From DRTC01 sp964521025 (lineage in GTDB: Bacteria > Cloacimonadota > Cloacimonadia > Cloacimonadales > TCS61), in the NCBI GenBank assembly GCA_964521025.1, contig CAZFPK010000004.1:1-64000 (forward strand): a stretch of 64,000 nucleotides of DNA, given 5' to 3'. A program made the translations under genes and the position numbers. This document shows, piece by piece, positions 26,686-35,533 of the stretch; position 1 is the stretch's first letter; each line of letters starts with the position of its first letter. The notes beneath the pieces were generated by a model. The model saw nothing but the letters and a program-made list of their open reading frames with translations, was not told the origin of the DNA and did not search any database.

Positions 26686-28068
26686 ATGAAAAGAACAGTT
26701 ATGTTTTTTGTTGTTTTAATATTCATCGTGATGATGAGTGCTGGTGCGTTCGCACAAAATGCACCAATTGATTTCGAAGCTGGCGGTTATGGGGCCGACT
26801 GGACTTGGACAGTTTTTGAGAATGATACAAATCCACCAGTTGAGATCATAGCTAATCCCGATGTTTCTGCACCAAACGAATCTGCAACCGTGGCTAAATT
26901 TACTGCATTAGTGACAGGACAGCCCTGGGCTGGATGTGAAACCTTGCACGGTTCTGATATCGGGACATTTAATTTAGACGAAACAAATTGTACTATTAAA
27001 ATAATGGTACACAAACCAGTGATCAGTGATGTTGGCATCAAATTAGTGAAACCTGACAGCTGGTCTCTGGGAGAGATTAAAGTTGCAAATACGGTCGTAA
27101 ATGAATGGGAAGAACTTACATTTGACTTTACTGCTCAAGTATCAGATGGATATGATCAAATAGTGATCTTCCCCGATTTTGATCTGGCAGGAAGAACTCA
27201 GGATAATATCTGTTATTTTGACAATATTTCATTTCATCCACAAGGCACAGTACAGGGTCCAACTGAGCCTGCTCCAACACCTACAATTCCCGAAGAAAAT
27301 GTGATCTCACTCTTTTGCAACGCTTATACAGATGCACCGGTAGATACCTGGTCGGCAGAATGGGATCAGGCAGATGTTTCTGATGTACAGATTGACGGTG
27401 ACGATGTGAAGCTTTATACAAATCTGGTATATGCAGGGATTGAGTTTGTTTCTCAAACAATTGATGCTACCGGAATGACACATTACCACATGGATCTTTG
27501 GACTCCTGACAACACTTCTGCTCCGTCTGTTTTCAAAGTGAAACTGGTTGATTTTGGTGCCGATGGTGCATATGGCGGTGGTGATGATGCAGAAGATGAA
27601 CTCATTTTTGATGAAAATACGATGGATTCGGAAGTCTGGGTAAGTCTGGATATTCAGCTGTCGGATTTTGTCGGTTTAACAACTACCGGACATCTGGCTC
27701 AACTAATCATTTCCGGTGATCCGAACACAGTTTACGTGGATAATATCTATTTCTATGATGATGATTCATATATTGTTGAAGATACTTACAATCAAACAAA
27801 TTCACATTACATTCTGGGCAGTAATTATCCAAATCCGTTCAATCCGGTTACAACGATCAGCTATTCATTAACAAAAGCTGGAAATGTTTCTCTCTCAATT
27901 TATGATGTCAAAGGACGATTGGTTGAAACGCTTGTTGAAGGAGAAAGAACTCCTGATACATATCAGCAAACCTGGAATGCATCTGAAGCTGCATCAGGCA
28001 TCTATTTCTATCGTCTGTCTGTTGAAGGAAGAGAGATAGACACAAAACGCATGATCCTTCTTAAATAA
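26686..28068 (+). CDS. Secreted carbohydrate-binding-like protein with T9SS sorting domain
   Basis: A 460-residue protein with a signal peptide ending near GAFAQN. Module A occupies about residues 27-190 (IDFEAGGYGADWTWTVFEN), module B about 200-355 (TWSAEWDQADV ... NTVYVDNIYFYDDDS) and the T9SS sorting domain about 370-460 (SNYPNPFNPVTTISY, SIYDVKGRLVETL, SGIYFYRLSVEGREIDTKRM). It is very similar to the protein at 23802. The frame is open from 26638, but the ATG at 26686 has AGGAGG at the right distance and starts the signal peptide. An intrinsic terminator follows at 28080. A surface glucan-binding role is inferred. Confidence 0.86.
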   Translation: MKRTVMFFVVLIFIVMMSAGAFAQNAPIDFEAGGYGADWTWTVFENDTNPPVEIIANPDVSAPNESATVAKFTALVTGQPWAGCETLHGSDIGTFNLDETNCTIKIMVHKPVISDVGIKLVKPDSWSLGEIKVANTVVNEWEELTFDFTAQVSDGYDQIVIFPDFDLAGRTQDNICYFDNISFHPQGTVQGPTEPAPTPTIPEENVISLFCNAYTDAPVDTWSAEWDQADVSDVQIDGDDVKLYTNLVYAGIEFVSQTIDATGMTHYHMDLWTPDNTSAPSVFKVKLVDFGADGAYGGGDDAEDELIFDENTMDSEVWVSLDIQLSDFVGLTTTGHLAQLIISGDPNTVYVDNIYFYDDDSYIVEDTYNQTNSHYILGSNYPNPFNPVTTISYSLTKAGNVSLSIYDVKGRLVETLVEGERTPDTYQQTWNASEAASGIYFYRLSVEGREIDTKRMILLK

Positions 28069-28079
28069 AAAATACAAAC

Positions 28080-28112
28080 AGCCGGTACTTTTTATTGTAT
28101 CGGCTTTTATTT
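28080..28112 (+). terminator. Intrinsic terminator
   Basis: AGCCGGTAC (28080-28088) pairs with GTATCGGCT (28097-28105) and is followed by TTTATTTT. It ends the upstream transcription unit and separates the secreted proteins from the cytosolic enzyme genes. Confidence 0.7.
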
Positions 28113-28157
28113 TCCTTAAATCACTAAATTTAAGATTAGAATAGAACGGAGGTTATA

Positions 28158-31100
28158 TTGGCTCCTTCCCTAAAAACACAATACTATTTAGATAAATCAG
28201 GGAAGTTTATCATCACAGATTACAATTCAGCAAAATTGTTTTCCAGCTTCTTTCCCGGAATTGCGGGTAAAGAAGGAATTCCGATGTGGTTGTTCTATGT
28301 GAATCGCGGTCAATGTGTTTGCAGTATGGGAATAGAAGGTAAACATAATCCGATAATGGAGTTTCTCCCTGCAAACAGAGCGTATCAACTTACTACATCT
28401 CAAGGATTCAGAACGTTTATCAATCCGCTTTCACATAAATCCATCAAATACTATGAACCGTTTCAAAATCATCTGCATACAAATGAAATTGAACGGACTC
28501 AAAAGATGAAAATATCTCCGGCAAGCCTAATTTTAGAAGAAGATAATTACACTCTCGGATTAAAGTTTACGGTAGAATATTTTAATGTTCCTCAAGATGA
28601 TTATTCTGGTTTAGTCAGAACTCTTCGTATTCAAAACCTAAATCCCGAACCTTCTGAATTGGAAGGTTTAGATGGTTTACCTTTAATCATACCTTTCGGG
28701 ATAAATAATGCAAGTTTGAAATTTATCCGTCGTCTTACGGAAGCATTTGTGGAAGTTAGCAATTATGAAACCGGTGTTCCTTTTTTCAGAGGAAAAGTTA
28801 AACCTGTAGACAGTCCGGAAGTCGTTCGCATTAATAAAGGGAATTTCTATGTCGGTTTCGAAAATGGTGATTTCCTAAGCAAACAGATCGTTCCGATAGT
28901 AGATCCCGTTAAGATATTCGGTTCTCAAAGTGATTATAATTATCCCGAAAATTTCTTAAAAAACTCCGACAAAATGGGTGACGGTCAAATTTTAGAAAAC
29001 AGATTACCGTGTAGTATGGGACATTTCAGAGTTTCCATCCCTGCAGGAGAAACTTACACATATACTTCTGTTATCGGACACGCTTCTTCGATAGAATACT
29101 TAAACTCAATTATTCCCGAAATCACGAAAACCGAATATATAAAAACCAAAGCGAAAGAAAATGAGGAGTTAATAGATAAACTAACTCAGAAAAATTTTAT
29201 CTGCAGCAGTACACCTGTTCTGGATCAATACACAAGAATGAATTTTTTGGATAATACACTCAGAGGAGGATTTCCGCATACACTGCAGGGGAAAGATGGA
29301 AGTGTTATTCTGCATCTTTACTCTCGTAAACACGGTGATCTGGAAAGAGATTACAATGATTACCGTTTGATGCCGACTCACTTCTCGCAAGGGAACGGCA
29401 ATTTCCGTGATGTAAATCAGAATCGTCGAAACGACCTTTTCTTTAATCCGGATGTAATGGAAAATAATGTGAAGCAATTCTATAATCTGATGCAGTTGGA
29501 CGGATTTAATCCGCTTGTTATAAAAGAAACTCGCTTTAAAGCATTAAATACAAAACAATTCGAGAGTGTGTTATCTTCATATCTGAACAAAGGGAACTTA
29601 GAGACAGTTAAAGATTATCTTCAAGAACCGTTCACTCCGGGAGAATTGACTAAATTCCTTAAAGAGCAAAATATCAGGATAAAGGGAAAAGCTGAAGCCT
29701 TTATTTCCGCCTTGATCTGTAATTGTGAAAAAGTTCATGCAACTGAATACGGTGAGAGTTTCTGGACGGATCACTGGACATATAATCTGGATCTGCTGGA
29801 AAATTATCTGGCTATCTATCCCGAAAAACTTCATTACCTTTTATTTGAAGAGAAAACATTTTCATTTTATGATAATCCGCATCGAGTTCAACCAAGAGAT
29901 GACAAATATGTTCTTTGGGAAGGAAATGCAATGCAGTTGAGTTCTGTGATCTTCGATGATGAAAAAGAAAAGATGATCACCAGACGCAGATTCAATAAAA
30001 ACCGTGTTCATACCGATTTCGGTAAAGGACAAGTTTACTTCACATCTCTGATAAATACATTTTTGTGCTTGGTCACCAACAAAATGGCATCGTTAGATTC
30101 ACACGGAGTCGGTGTAGAAATGGAATCGGATAAACCGAATTGGTATGATGCACTTAACGGACTTCCGGGTCTGATCGGTTCAAGTATCAGTGAGTCACTT
30201 GAGATTAAAAGACACATCCTATTCCTACTGGAATCTTTCCGAACTTTAGAATTGGAAAACGAAGAATGGTTGATCATCGAAGAATTAAAGGATTTTATTG
30301 ATAAATTGAATTCTCTCTTCACGGTTCAGTTAACTCCGTTTGAATTCTGGGATAAAGCTACTTCTATCAAAGAAAAATACCGTGAACAAGCTCGCTTTGG
30401 AATCAGCGGAAGTGAGAAAACAATTAAACTTTCCGAGATCAAAACCTTCTTCAAAGCTTGTTTGGAAAAACTGAACAAAGGGATCGAAAAAGCTCAGGAT
30501 AACGGGGAAAAAGTTATTTCCACTTACTTCATCAACGAAGTAAAAGAACTGCAGGAAATCGAGTATTCCACACCGGACGGAGAAGCAAATGTAAAACGAA
30601 ATCCGAAAGGTCTTAAGTGCTTCAGAGCAGAGAAATTCCAACACAAACATTTACCGCTTTTCTTAGAAGGTCCCGTTCATTATCTGCGTAGCAAACCTGC
30701 CCGAAAAGATGCTGAATTACTGGCTGAAAATATTAAAAAGAGCGGACTCTATGATACGAAATTGAAAATGTATAAAGTCAATGAATCATTGGCGAGTCAG
30801 GTTCCGGAAATCGGAAGAGCACACACGTTCTCTCCGGGTTGGTTCGAAAATGAATCGATCTGGCTGCATATGGAATACAAATATATGCTGGAACTGATAA
30901 GAAATGAACTTTATACCGAATTTTACTGTGATTTCAAAAATGTATTCGTTCCGTTCTTTAAGCCGGAAGTATACGGAAGAAGCGTTTTGGAAAACTCTTC
31001 GTTTATAGTTAGCAGTGCCAATCCCGATCCTTCAATTCACGGAAACGGATTTGTTGCACGTCTCAGCGGTGCAACAGCAGAATTTATTCACATTTTACTA

Positions 31101-31475
31101 TTGATGACTGTAGGCCCAAAACCGTTTAGTGTAAACGAAAAAGGTGAATTGCAACTGAGCTTCAAGCCTGCTCTTCCGAGCTGGTTATTTACAAAAGAAT
31201 CACAAGAAACCCGTTTATTCCTCAATGAAAAATGGCAAATAGCTGAGTTCCCGGAAAACACTTTCAGTTTTATGTTTTTAGGAAGTATCCTCGTTACTTA
31301 TCATAACGGAAATTCAGCAGATACATTTGGTTCGAATGGCGCTTCTCCTGCGTCCTGCAAAGTAACCGATCAGGAAGGAAAGGTTTCTGTTTATCAGTGT
31401 GAAGTCTTAACAGGTGAGATTGCTGAGAAGATTCGTGATAGGAAAATCAGTAAAATTGATATTGAACTGAAATAA
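28158..31475 (+). CDS. Beta-1,3-glucan phosphorylase (GH149/GH161 type)
   Basis: An 1105-residue protein without a signal peptide, so cytosolic. Size, lack of export signal, and the motif FRDVNQNRRNDLFF (near residue 413) within a GH94-like (alpha/alpha)6 architecture match the beta-1,3-oligoglucan phosphorylases of GH149/GH161. These convert laminari-oligosaccharides plus phosphate into glucose-1-phosphate and a shortened chain, saving one ATP per glucose over hydrolysis. Choosing between the two families needs a profile search. The start is TTG (28158), five bases after GGAGG. It is followed 21 bases later by the GH3 gene, which would finish the short oligomers. Confidence 0.75.
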   Translation: MAPSLKTQYYLDKSGKFIITDYNSAKLFSSFFPGIAGKEGIPMWLFYVNRGQCVCSMGIEGKHNPIMEFLPANRAYQLTTSQGFRTFINPLSHKSIKYYEPFQNHLHTNEIERTQKMKISPASLILEEDNYTLGLKFTVEYFNVPQDDYSGLVRTLRIQNLNPEPSELEGLDGLPLIIPFGINNASLKFIRRLTEAFVEVSNYETGVPFFRGKVKPVDSPEVVRINKGNFYVGFENGDFLSKQIVPIVDPVKIFGSQSDYNYPENFLKNSDKMGDGQILENRLPCSMGHFRVSIPAGETYTYTSVIGHASSIEYLNSIIPEITKTEYIKTKAKENEELIDKLTQKNFICSSTPVLDQYTRMNFLDNTLRGGFPHTLQGKDGSVILHLYSRKHGDLERDYNDYRLMPTHFSQGNGNFRDVNQNRRNDLFFNPDVMENNVKQFYNLMQLDGFNPLVIKETRFKALNTKQFESVLSSYLNKGNLETVKDYLQEPFTPGELTKFLKEQNIRIKGKAEAFISALICNCEKVHATEYGESFWTDHWTYNLDLLENYLAIYPEKLHYLLFEEKTFSFYDNPHRVQPRDDKYVLWEGNAMQLSSVIFDDEKEKMITRRRFNKNRVHTDFGKGQVYFTSLINTFLCLVTNKMASLDSHGVGVEMESDKPNWYDALNGLPGLIGSSISESLEIKRHILFLLESFRTLELENEEWLIIEELKDFIDKLNSLFTVQLTPFEFWDKATSIKEKYREQARFGISGSEKTIKLSEIKTFFKACLEKLNKGIEKAQDNGEKVISTYFINEVKELQEIEYSTPDGEANVKRNPKGLKCFRAEKFQHKHLPLFLEGPVHYLRSKPARKDAELLAENIKKSGLYDTKLKMYKVNESLASQVPEIGRAHTFSPGWFENESIWLHMEYKYMLELIRNELYTEFYCDFKNVFVPFFKPEVYGRSVLENSSFIVSSANPDPSIHGNGFVARLSGATAEFIHILLLMTVGPKPFSVNEKGELQLSFKPALPSWLFTKESQETRLFLNEKWQIAEFPENTFSFMFLGSILVTYHNGNSADTFGSNGASPASCKVTDQEGKVSVYQCEVLTGEIAEKIRDRKISKIDIELK

Positions 31476-31496
31476 AGAAAATTAGGAGATAGATTA

Positions 31497-33437
31497 ATGA
31501 AAGATGTCGAACATCGAATTTCTGAATTAATGGGAAAAATGAATTTAGATCAAAAAATCGGGCAGTTAGTTCAGGCTGAACGCCAGTTTATTACACCCGA
31601 AGAAGTTAAGAAGTATCATATTGGTTCCGTATTAAGTGGTGGTGGTTCAGTTCCTGGTGATAATAAACCAGCAGACTGGATCAAAATGAATGACGAATAT
31701 TGGGCAGCTTCTATGGAAGAAGATGAAAATCATCTTGCCATTCCTCTAATTTACGGAGTGGATGCAATTCATGGGAATACAAATGTAATAGGTGCTGTTG
31801 TTTTTCCTCATAATATAGGTTTGGGAGCAGCAAATGATCCTGACTTATTAGAACGGATTGCTTCTGTAACCGCTAAAGAAATTACCGCAACAGGAGTTGA
31901 GTGGACCTTTGCTCCCACATTAGCAGTTGCTCGTAACAGTCATTGGGGAAGAACATACGAAAGTTATTCCGAAGATCCAAAAATTGTTTGTGATTATGCT
32001 CCCAGGTTTGTGAAAGGACTGCAAGGAGATTTCGGACAAGAGAAAGTAATTGCATGTGTAAAACATTGGGTCGGAGACGGCACAACTCTTCACGGAATAG
32101 ACCAAGGTGATATGTGCATCAGCGACGAAGAATTGAGAAGACTGCATGTACCGCCGTACAAAGCTGCAATAGAAGCAGGTGTTCTTTCAGTAATGGTTTC
32201 TCTGAGCAGTTGGTATGGTGAGAAATGTCACGGACACAAATACTTGATTACTGATCTTTTAAAGAACGAACTCGGTTTCCAAGGTTTTGTGATCTCAGAT
32301 TGGGACGGCATTGATTATTTAGACGATAGTTACGAAGAATCTGTAATCATGTCGATGAATGCAGGAATGGATATGTTTATGATCACCAAAAAGTGGCAAG
32401 ATTTCATAAAATATGTGAAAAAGAATGTTGAAGCAGGTCGTATTACCATGGAACGCCTTGATGATGCTGCAAGTCGGATTCTGCGAGTTAAATTTGAATT
32501 CGGTATGTTCGAAAAACCTCGTCCAGCTAACAGGAAATTGTCGCTGGATCATACTTGCCTTGGTTCACAGGAACATCGTGAAGTTGCCCGTGAAGCAGTA
32601 CGTAAATCACTGGTAATGTTAAAAAATGATGATGATATTCTACCTCTAAAAAAAGATGCCAAGATCTTGGTTGCTGGCAAAAATGCTCATAACCGTGGTC
32701 ATCAATGTGGTGGATTTACAGTTGCCTGGCAGGGTGTTGATGATAATGATGAAGCAGCTGATAAATCATACATCATGTCTGATTCTGAAAAAGAAAAACC
32801 AAGAAATACAAAAAAAACAAGGGAAATAGCTCAAAGATCATCAATAATAGGAGGAACATCAATCTGGGAAGGAATTCATGCTGTGGCTCCCAATGCAAAA
32901 TTGAGTATAGATGGCTCAGATGCTGATCCTGAACAACATGATGTAGCAATTGTGTGCATTGGTGAAGTTCCTTACGCAGAAATGCTGGGTGATATTCGAA
33001 TTGAAGGATTGAGAAAAGGTTTAAAGATCAGTAAAGGCTCAACCTTTGATGATATACTTCCTGGTGATGATATTCCTATCGTTAAAAAGGGGCCTTATGG
33101 AACTCATTTATATCTGCACGAACTGCATCCTGAAGATATTGAAACTATCAAAAATATTACCAGTAAAGGCATTCCTGTTGTGGCTATCATGGTTTGTGGA
33201 CGTCCTTTAGTTATAGAGCAGGAACTGGCAGAATCAAAAGCATTTGTAGTTGCCTGGTTCCCGGGTTCGGAAGGACAAGGTGTGGCTGATGTTATCTTTA
33301 GTGATTATGATATTCAGGGAAAACTCAGTTTCACTTGGCCTCGCTACGATGATCAAAATCAAAACATCGGAGATGAAAATTATGATCCGATGTTCCCGTA
33401 TGGTTATGGTTTGAAGTATAGAAGTAAAAAATCATAA
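31497..33437 (+). CDS. GH3 beta-glucosidase, cytosolic
   Basis: A 646-residue glycosidase lacking a signal peptide. The N-terminal TIM barrel shows IPLIYGVDAIHG, the KH pair in ACVKHWVGDG and the nucleophile D268 in VISDWDGI; the second alpha/beta domain includes SLVMLKNDDDILPLKK and WFPGSEGQGVADVIFSDY. It releases glucose from the non-reducing end of beta-glucosides and, in this context, from short laminari-oligosaccharides left by the phosphorylase. AGGAGA precedes the ATG by eight bases. Downstream, GGCAAA and TTTGCC followed by T5 (about 33447-33516) could form a weak terminator. Confidence 0.93.
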   Translation: MKDVEHRISELMGKMNLDQKIGQLVQAERQFITPEEVKKYHIGSVLSGGGSVPGDNKPADWIKMNDEYWAASMEEDENHLAIPLIYGVDAIHGNTNVIGAVVFPHNIGLGAANDPDLLERIASVTAKEITATGVEWTFAPTLAVARNSHWGRTYESYSEDPKIVCDYAPRFVKGLQGDFGQEKVIACVKHWVGDGTTLHGIDQGDMCISDEELRRLHVPPYKAAIEAGVLSVMVSLSSWYGEKCHGHKYLITDLLKNELGFQGFVISDWDGIDYLDDSYEESVIMSMNAGMDMFMITKKWQDFIKYVKKNVEAGRITMERLDDAASRILRVKFEFGMFEKPRPANRKLSLDHTCLGSQEHREVAREAVRKSLVMLKNDDDILPLKKDAKILVAGKNAHNRGHQCGGFTVAWQGVDDNDEAADKSYIMSDSEKEKPRNTKKTREIAQRSSIIGGTSIWEGIHAVAPNAKLSIDGSDADPEQHDVAIVCIGEVPYAEMLGDIRIEGLRKGLKISKGSTFDDILPGDDIPIVKKGPYGTHLYLHELHPEDIETIKNITSKGIPVVAIMVCGRPLVIEQELAESKAFVVAWFPGSEGQGVADVIFSDYDIQGKLSFTWPRYDDQNQNIGDENYDPMFPYGYGLKYRSKKS

Positions 33438-33542
33438 TTAATTAATCGGCAAAAGTAGATAATGATTATTTCTGGATTGTGAACAATAGTCACCATGCAT
33501 TTGCCTTTTTATTTAAAGAGTTTTGATCTTGGAGGAAAATGA

Positions 33543-33920
33543 TATGATACAAAAAAAAATTAAAAAAAATCTTAATATCCATGATAATAATAATGTTAAT
33601 TGCAACACTGGCTATTGTCGGTAACGCTATTATTTCTGTTTGAAACGGTAGTTATACTACGTATCTTCCAGCAGAAGCTAATCCTCCTCGCAATCAAATC
33701 GGTTCAATTGTTTATCCAGCAACAAACGGTAATGTCAGCGGACCGATTCCAACAAAAGACTGGTGGACTTCATTAGTTTATAAAAATCAATCCGGTAACC
33801 AATTTTCTGAAACTTTGGTGGCACATCCCTTAATGATGAAATGCCAGAGTCAGGGATTAGGTTTGGGCACTACTCCCGATCCATCCTGGAATCTAAGTTA
33901 TGTTTGTCCGTTACGCTAAA
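33543..33920 (+). pseudogene. Decayed N-terminal fragment of a second GH81 glucanase
   Basis: After GGAGG at 33531-33535 and an ATG at 33543, the sequence matches the GH81 protein at 19163: KDWWTSLVYKNQSGNQFSE, AHPLMMKCQSQGLGLGTTPDP. A frame problem in the signal peptide, an in-frame TGA at about 33642 (where the intact copy has a Gly codon) and a break after about residue 110 of the homologue show it is dead. All catalytic residues are missing. It is a relic of a former paralogue at the downstream edge of the glucan locus. Confidence 0.8.
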
Positions 33921-34072
33921 GATTTTGTATATTATGCAATTGAAATTGGTTACACTAATTTATTTGATCTAATGAAAAATATTGATAAATTACTTCAGAC
34001 TTTCTTCGAGAGAAAGATATGGATAGATAAGATTACTGAAGCAGATAATAAGGAATTCAGGAAATCTGCATA
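33906..34072 (+). pseudogene. C-terminal fragment of an unidentified gene
   Basis: Fused to the GH81 relic is an open stretch reading RYAKDFVYYAIEIGYTNLFD ... and ending EFRKSA before TAA at 34070-34072. It has no start of its own and is not recognised. The abrupt junction near 33905 suggests a deletion joined two unrelated genes. A short open frame follows (34098-34223) with no support. Confidence 0.35.
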
Positions 34073-34225
34073 ACTTATTTCAAATAAAGGGTGTTATATG
34101 TATTTTGCTATAAATTACCCATTATTTTATAAGGACTTACGTGTCGGAAAGATTAGTTTTAATTCTTTAAAAAATCTTTACAATAAATCAATCATCTATT
34201 CTTTTACCAAGCAGAGGAGATAGTT

Positions 34226-34606
34226 ATGAATAAATCCATTATTTATAGAATTGCCCAGGAAAGAGTTTGGTTTGAGCAGTGGATAAATAGAATTGCAAAA
34301 GAAAGAATAAACTTTCATATCCATTTTGTAGAAGATGTTAATAAGGACGACATTATTCATTTAAAAATATATTTATATTTTGGTAGATTTTGGCGACCCA
34401 AAGAAGATTTTGTTGAAAAACCTGACTGGAAAATTTACATTATGTTATTAGATAAGTCAGATATGGCTGCAGAGGAATATCTGGATGTGATCGGTACGAT
34501 CAATGATGTTAGCAGAAATACCGGGTTAGAAACAGAAAACAGCATGGTTCTCTATTTACTTTTTCATCTATTGGTTTATGACTTTGAAAGATATCAGAAT
34601 AACTAG
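34226..34606 (+). CDS. Uncharacterised protein, probable mobile-element gene
   Basis: A 126-residue soluble protein starting MNKSIIYRIAQER after a good ribosome-binding site (GGAGA). It is rich in Trp, Tyr and charged residues and mainly helical in appearance; no family is recognised. Its stop is immediately followed by the start of the next gene, so the two form a unit. Their place between decayed sequence and a tRNA fragment suggests an integrated element. Confidence 0.5.
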   Translation: MNKSIIYRIAQERVWFEQWINRIAKERINFHIHFVEDVNKDDIIHLKIYLYFGRFWRPKEDFVEKPDWKIYIMLLDKSDMAAEEYLDVIGTINDVSRNTGLETENSMVLYLLFHLLVYDFERYQNN

Positions 34607-35263
34607 GTGTCGATATTTGATATATCTCCAACTCACAGGGAATTACATGGGTCGAAAGGAATCGTTAAAGAAAAATACATAAAACTCTGGAGAGAACCTT
34701 TATGGGATATGATAGATTTTAAAAAGACCTGGTTTGAAATTATCAAACCTGTTCTGCAGGATGTTGATATTGTCCCGAACCTGAAAACAAAACTTCCTGC
34801 AAAAATGAATTCTTCCTTGAAAAAATATCAGCAATATTTCCCAGATATTTCAGAAGCATTCAAAACATTTTTGATAATAGTAAATGCATTAATTCGACAA
34901 ACTAAACCAGAAAATGATCAACATATTAAAATCCCATCAGCAGTTGTTTCTGTTAACAGAAAAGTACTTGAGCATAGCAGAGGATCAAAGCAATCCAAAA
35001 TAAATATGTCCGATGAGAAGAAGCCTTTTCTTTCTATTGATGAAGCTGCTGAATATTTAGATTTAAAGAAAGCAACATTGTATTCTTATACAAGTCGAAA
35101 AATCATTCCTTTCAGAAAAGTAAGACGAAAGATTTATTTTGATAGAAATGAACTTAATAATTTTGTTCTTAAAAAAGAGAACAAAATATTAAGTAATGAT
35201 GAAATAGAACAAAAGGCAATTCAGTTGACAAAGAATCAATTTTCTAAAAAAAGTACTACGTGA
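34607..35263 (+). CDS. Helix-turn-helix (excisionase-like) protein
   Basis: A 218-residue protein starting at GTG 34607 directly after the previous stop. The N-terminal 130 residues are unrecognised. Residues about 140-190 form a MerR/HTH_17-type winged helix: FLSIDEAAEYLDLKKATLYS, then IIPFRKVRRKIYFDRNEL, the pattern of phage and transposon excisionases and of regulators in mobilisable elements. It probably binds DNA near the element's end, about 80 bases before the tRNA fragment. No integrase is present, so the element is likely defective or truncated. Confidence 0.65.
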   Translation: MSIFDISPTHRELHGSKGIVKEKYIKLWREPLWDMIDFKKTWFEIIKPVLQDVDIVPNLKTKLPAKMNSSLKKYQQYFPDISEAFKTFLIIVNALIRQTKPENDQHIKIPSAVVSVNRKVLEHSRGSKQSKINMSDEKKPFLSIDEAAEYLDLKKATLYSYTSRKIIPFRKVRRKIYFDRNELNNFVLKKENKILSNDEIEQKAIQLTKNQFSKKSTT

Positions 35264-35299
35264 TTTAATGGGATTTTAGTTTGTAAAAGTAAATATTTT

Positions 35300-35319
35300 T
35301 TGTTGCATATTTGTTGCAT
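35300..35319 (+). promoter_or_regulatory. Repeated arm-type motif next to the tRNA fragment
   Basis: TTGTTGCAT occurs at 35300-35308 and again at 35311-35319, 11 bp apart (one helical turn). Such direct repeats close to a tRNA-borne att core resemble integrase arm sites. Confidence 0.35.
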
Positions 35320-35343
35320 CTTAAAATATGAAATCCTGTCAAT

Positions 35344-35423
35344 GCCGTTATACTCGAATGATTTAAAGTATTAGCAATCGATTCGTAATCGATAGGTCGG
35401 GAGTTCGAATCTCCCTTCCGGCA
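35344..35423 (+). tRNA. tRNA-Thr(CGT) 3' portion, probable attachment site
   Basis: From 35377 on the sequence is a perfect tRNA 3' half: anticodon stem ATCGA/TCGAT with loop TTCGTAA (anticodon CGT, Thr), variable loop AGGTC, T stem GGGAG/CTCCC with TTCGAAT, then acceptor TTCCGGC and A. The 5' side does not fit: GCCGTTA (35344-35350) pairs at only five of seven positions, there is no proper D-arm with GG, and the spacing is seven bases too long. The simplest reading is a tRNA 3' end duplicated by integration of an element. A functional but odd tRNA is the alternative. Confidence 0.55.
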
Positions 35424-35533
35424 TTTTTGATTTTCGATTGAAAATTGACGATTTCTGGTCTCATACTTAATATTCAATCTTCAATATTAAATTTAAGACC
35501 TTTGTGCCTTCGAGCCTTTGTTGTAAGGAAAAA

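Noticed and set aside
33543..33920. TGA in the GH81 relic as a recoded (selenocysteine) codon
   Set aside because: The intact paralogue has glycine here, the gene is also truncated, and no selenocysteine structure is evident.
35265..35477. 70-codon minus-strand frame containing GDSNSRPIDYESIA
   Set aside because: This is the usual false reading across the antisense of a tRNA; the tRNA fragment explains it.
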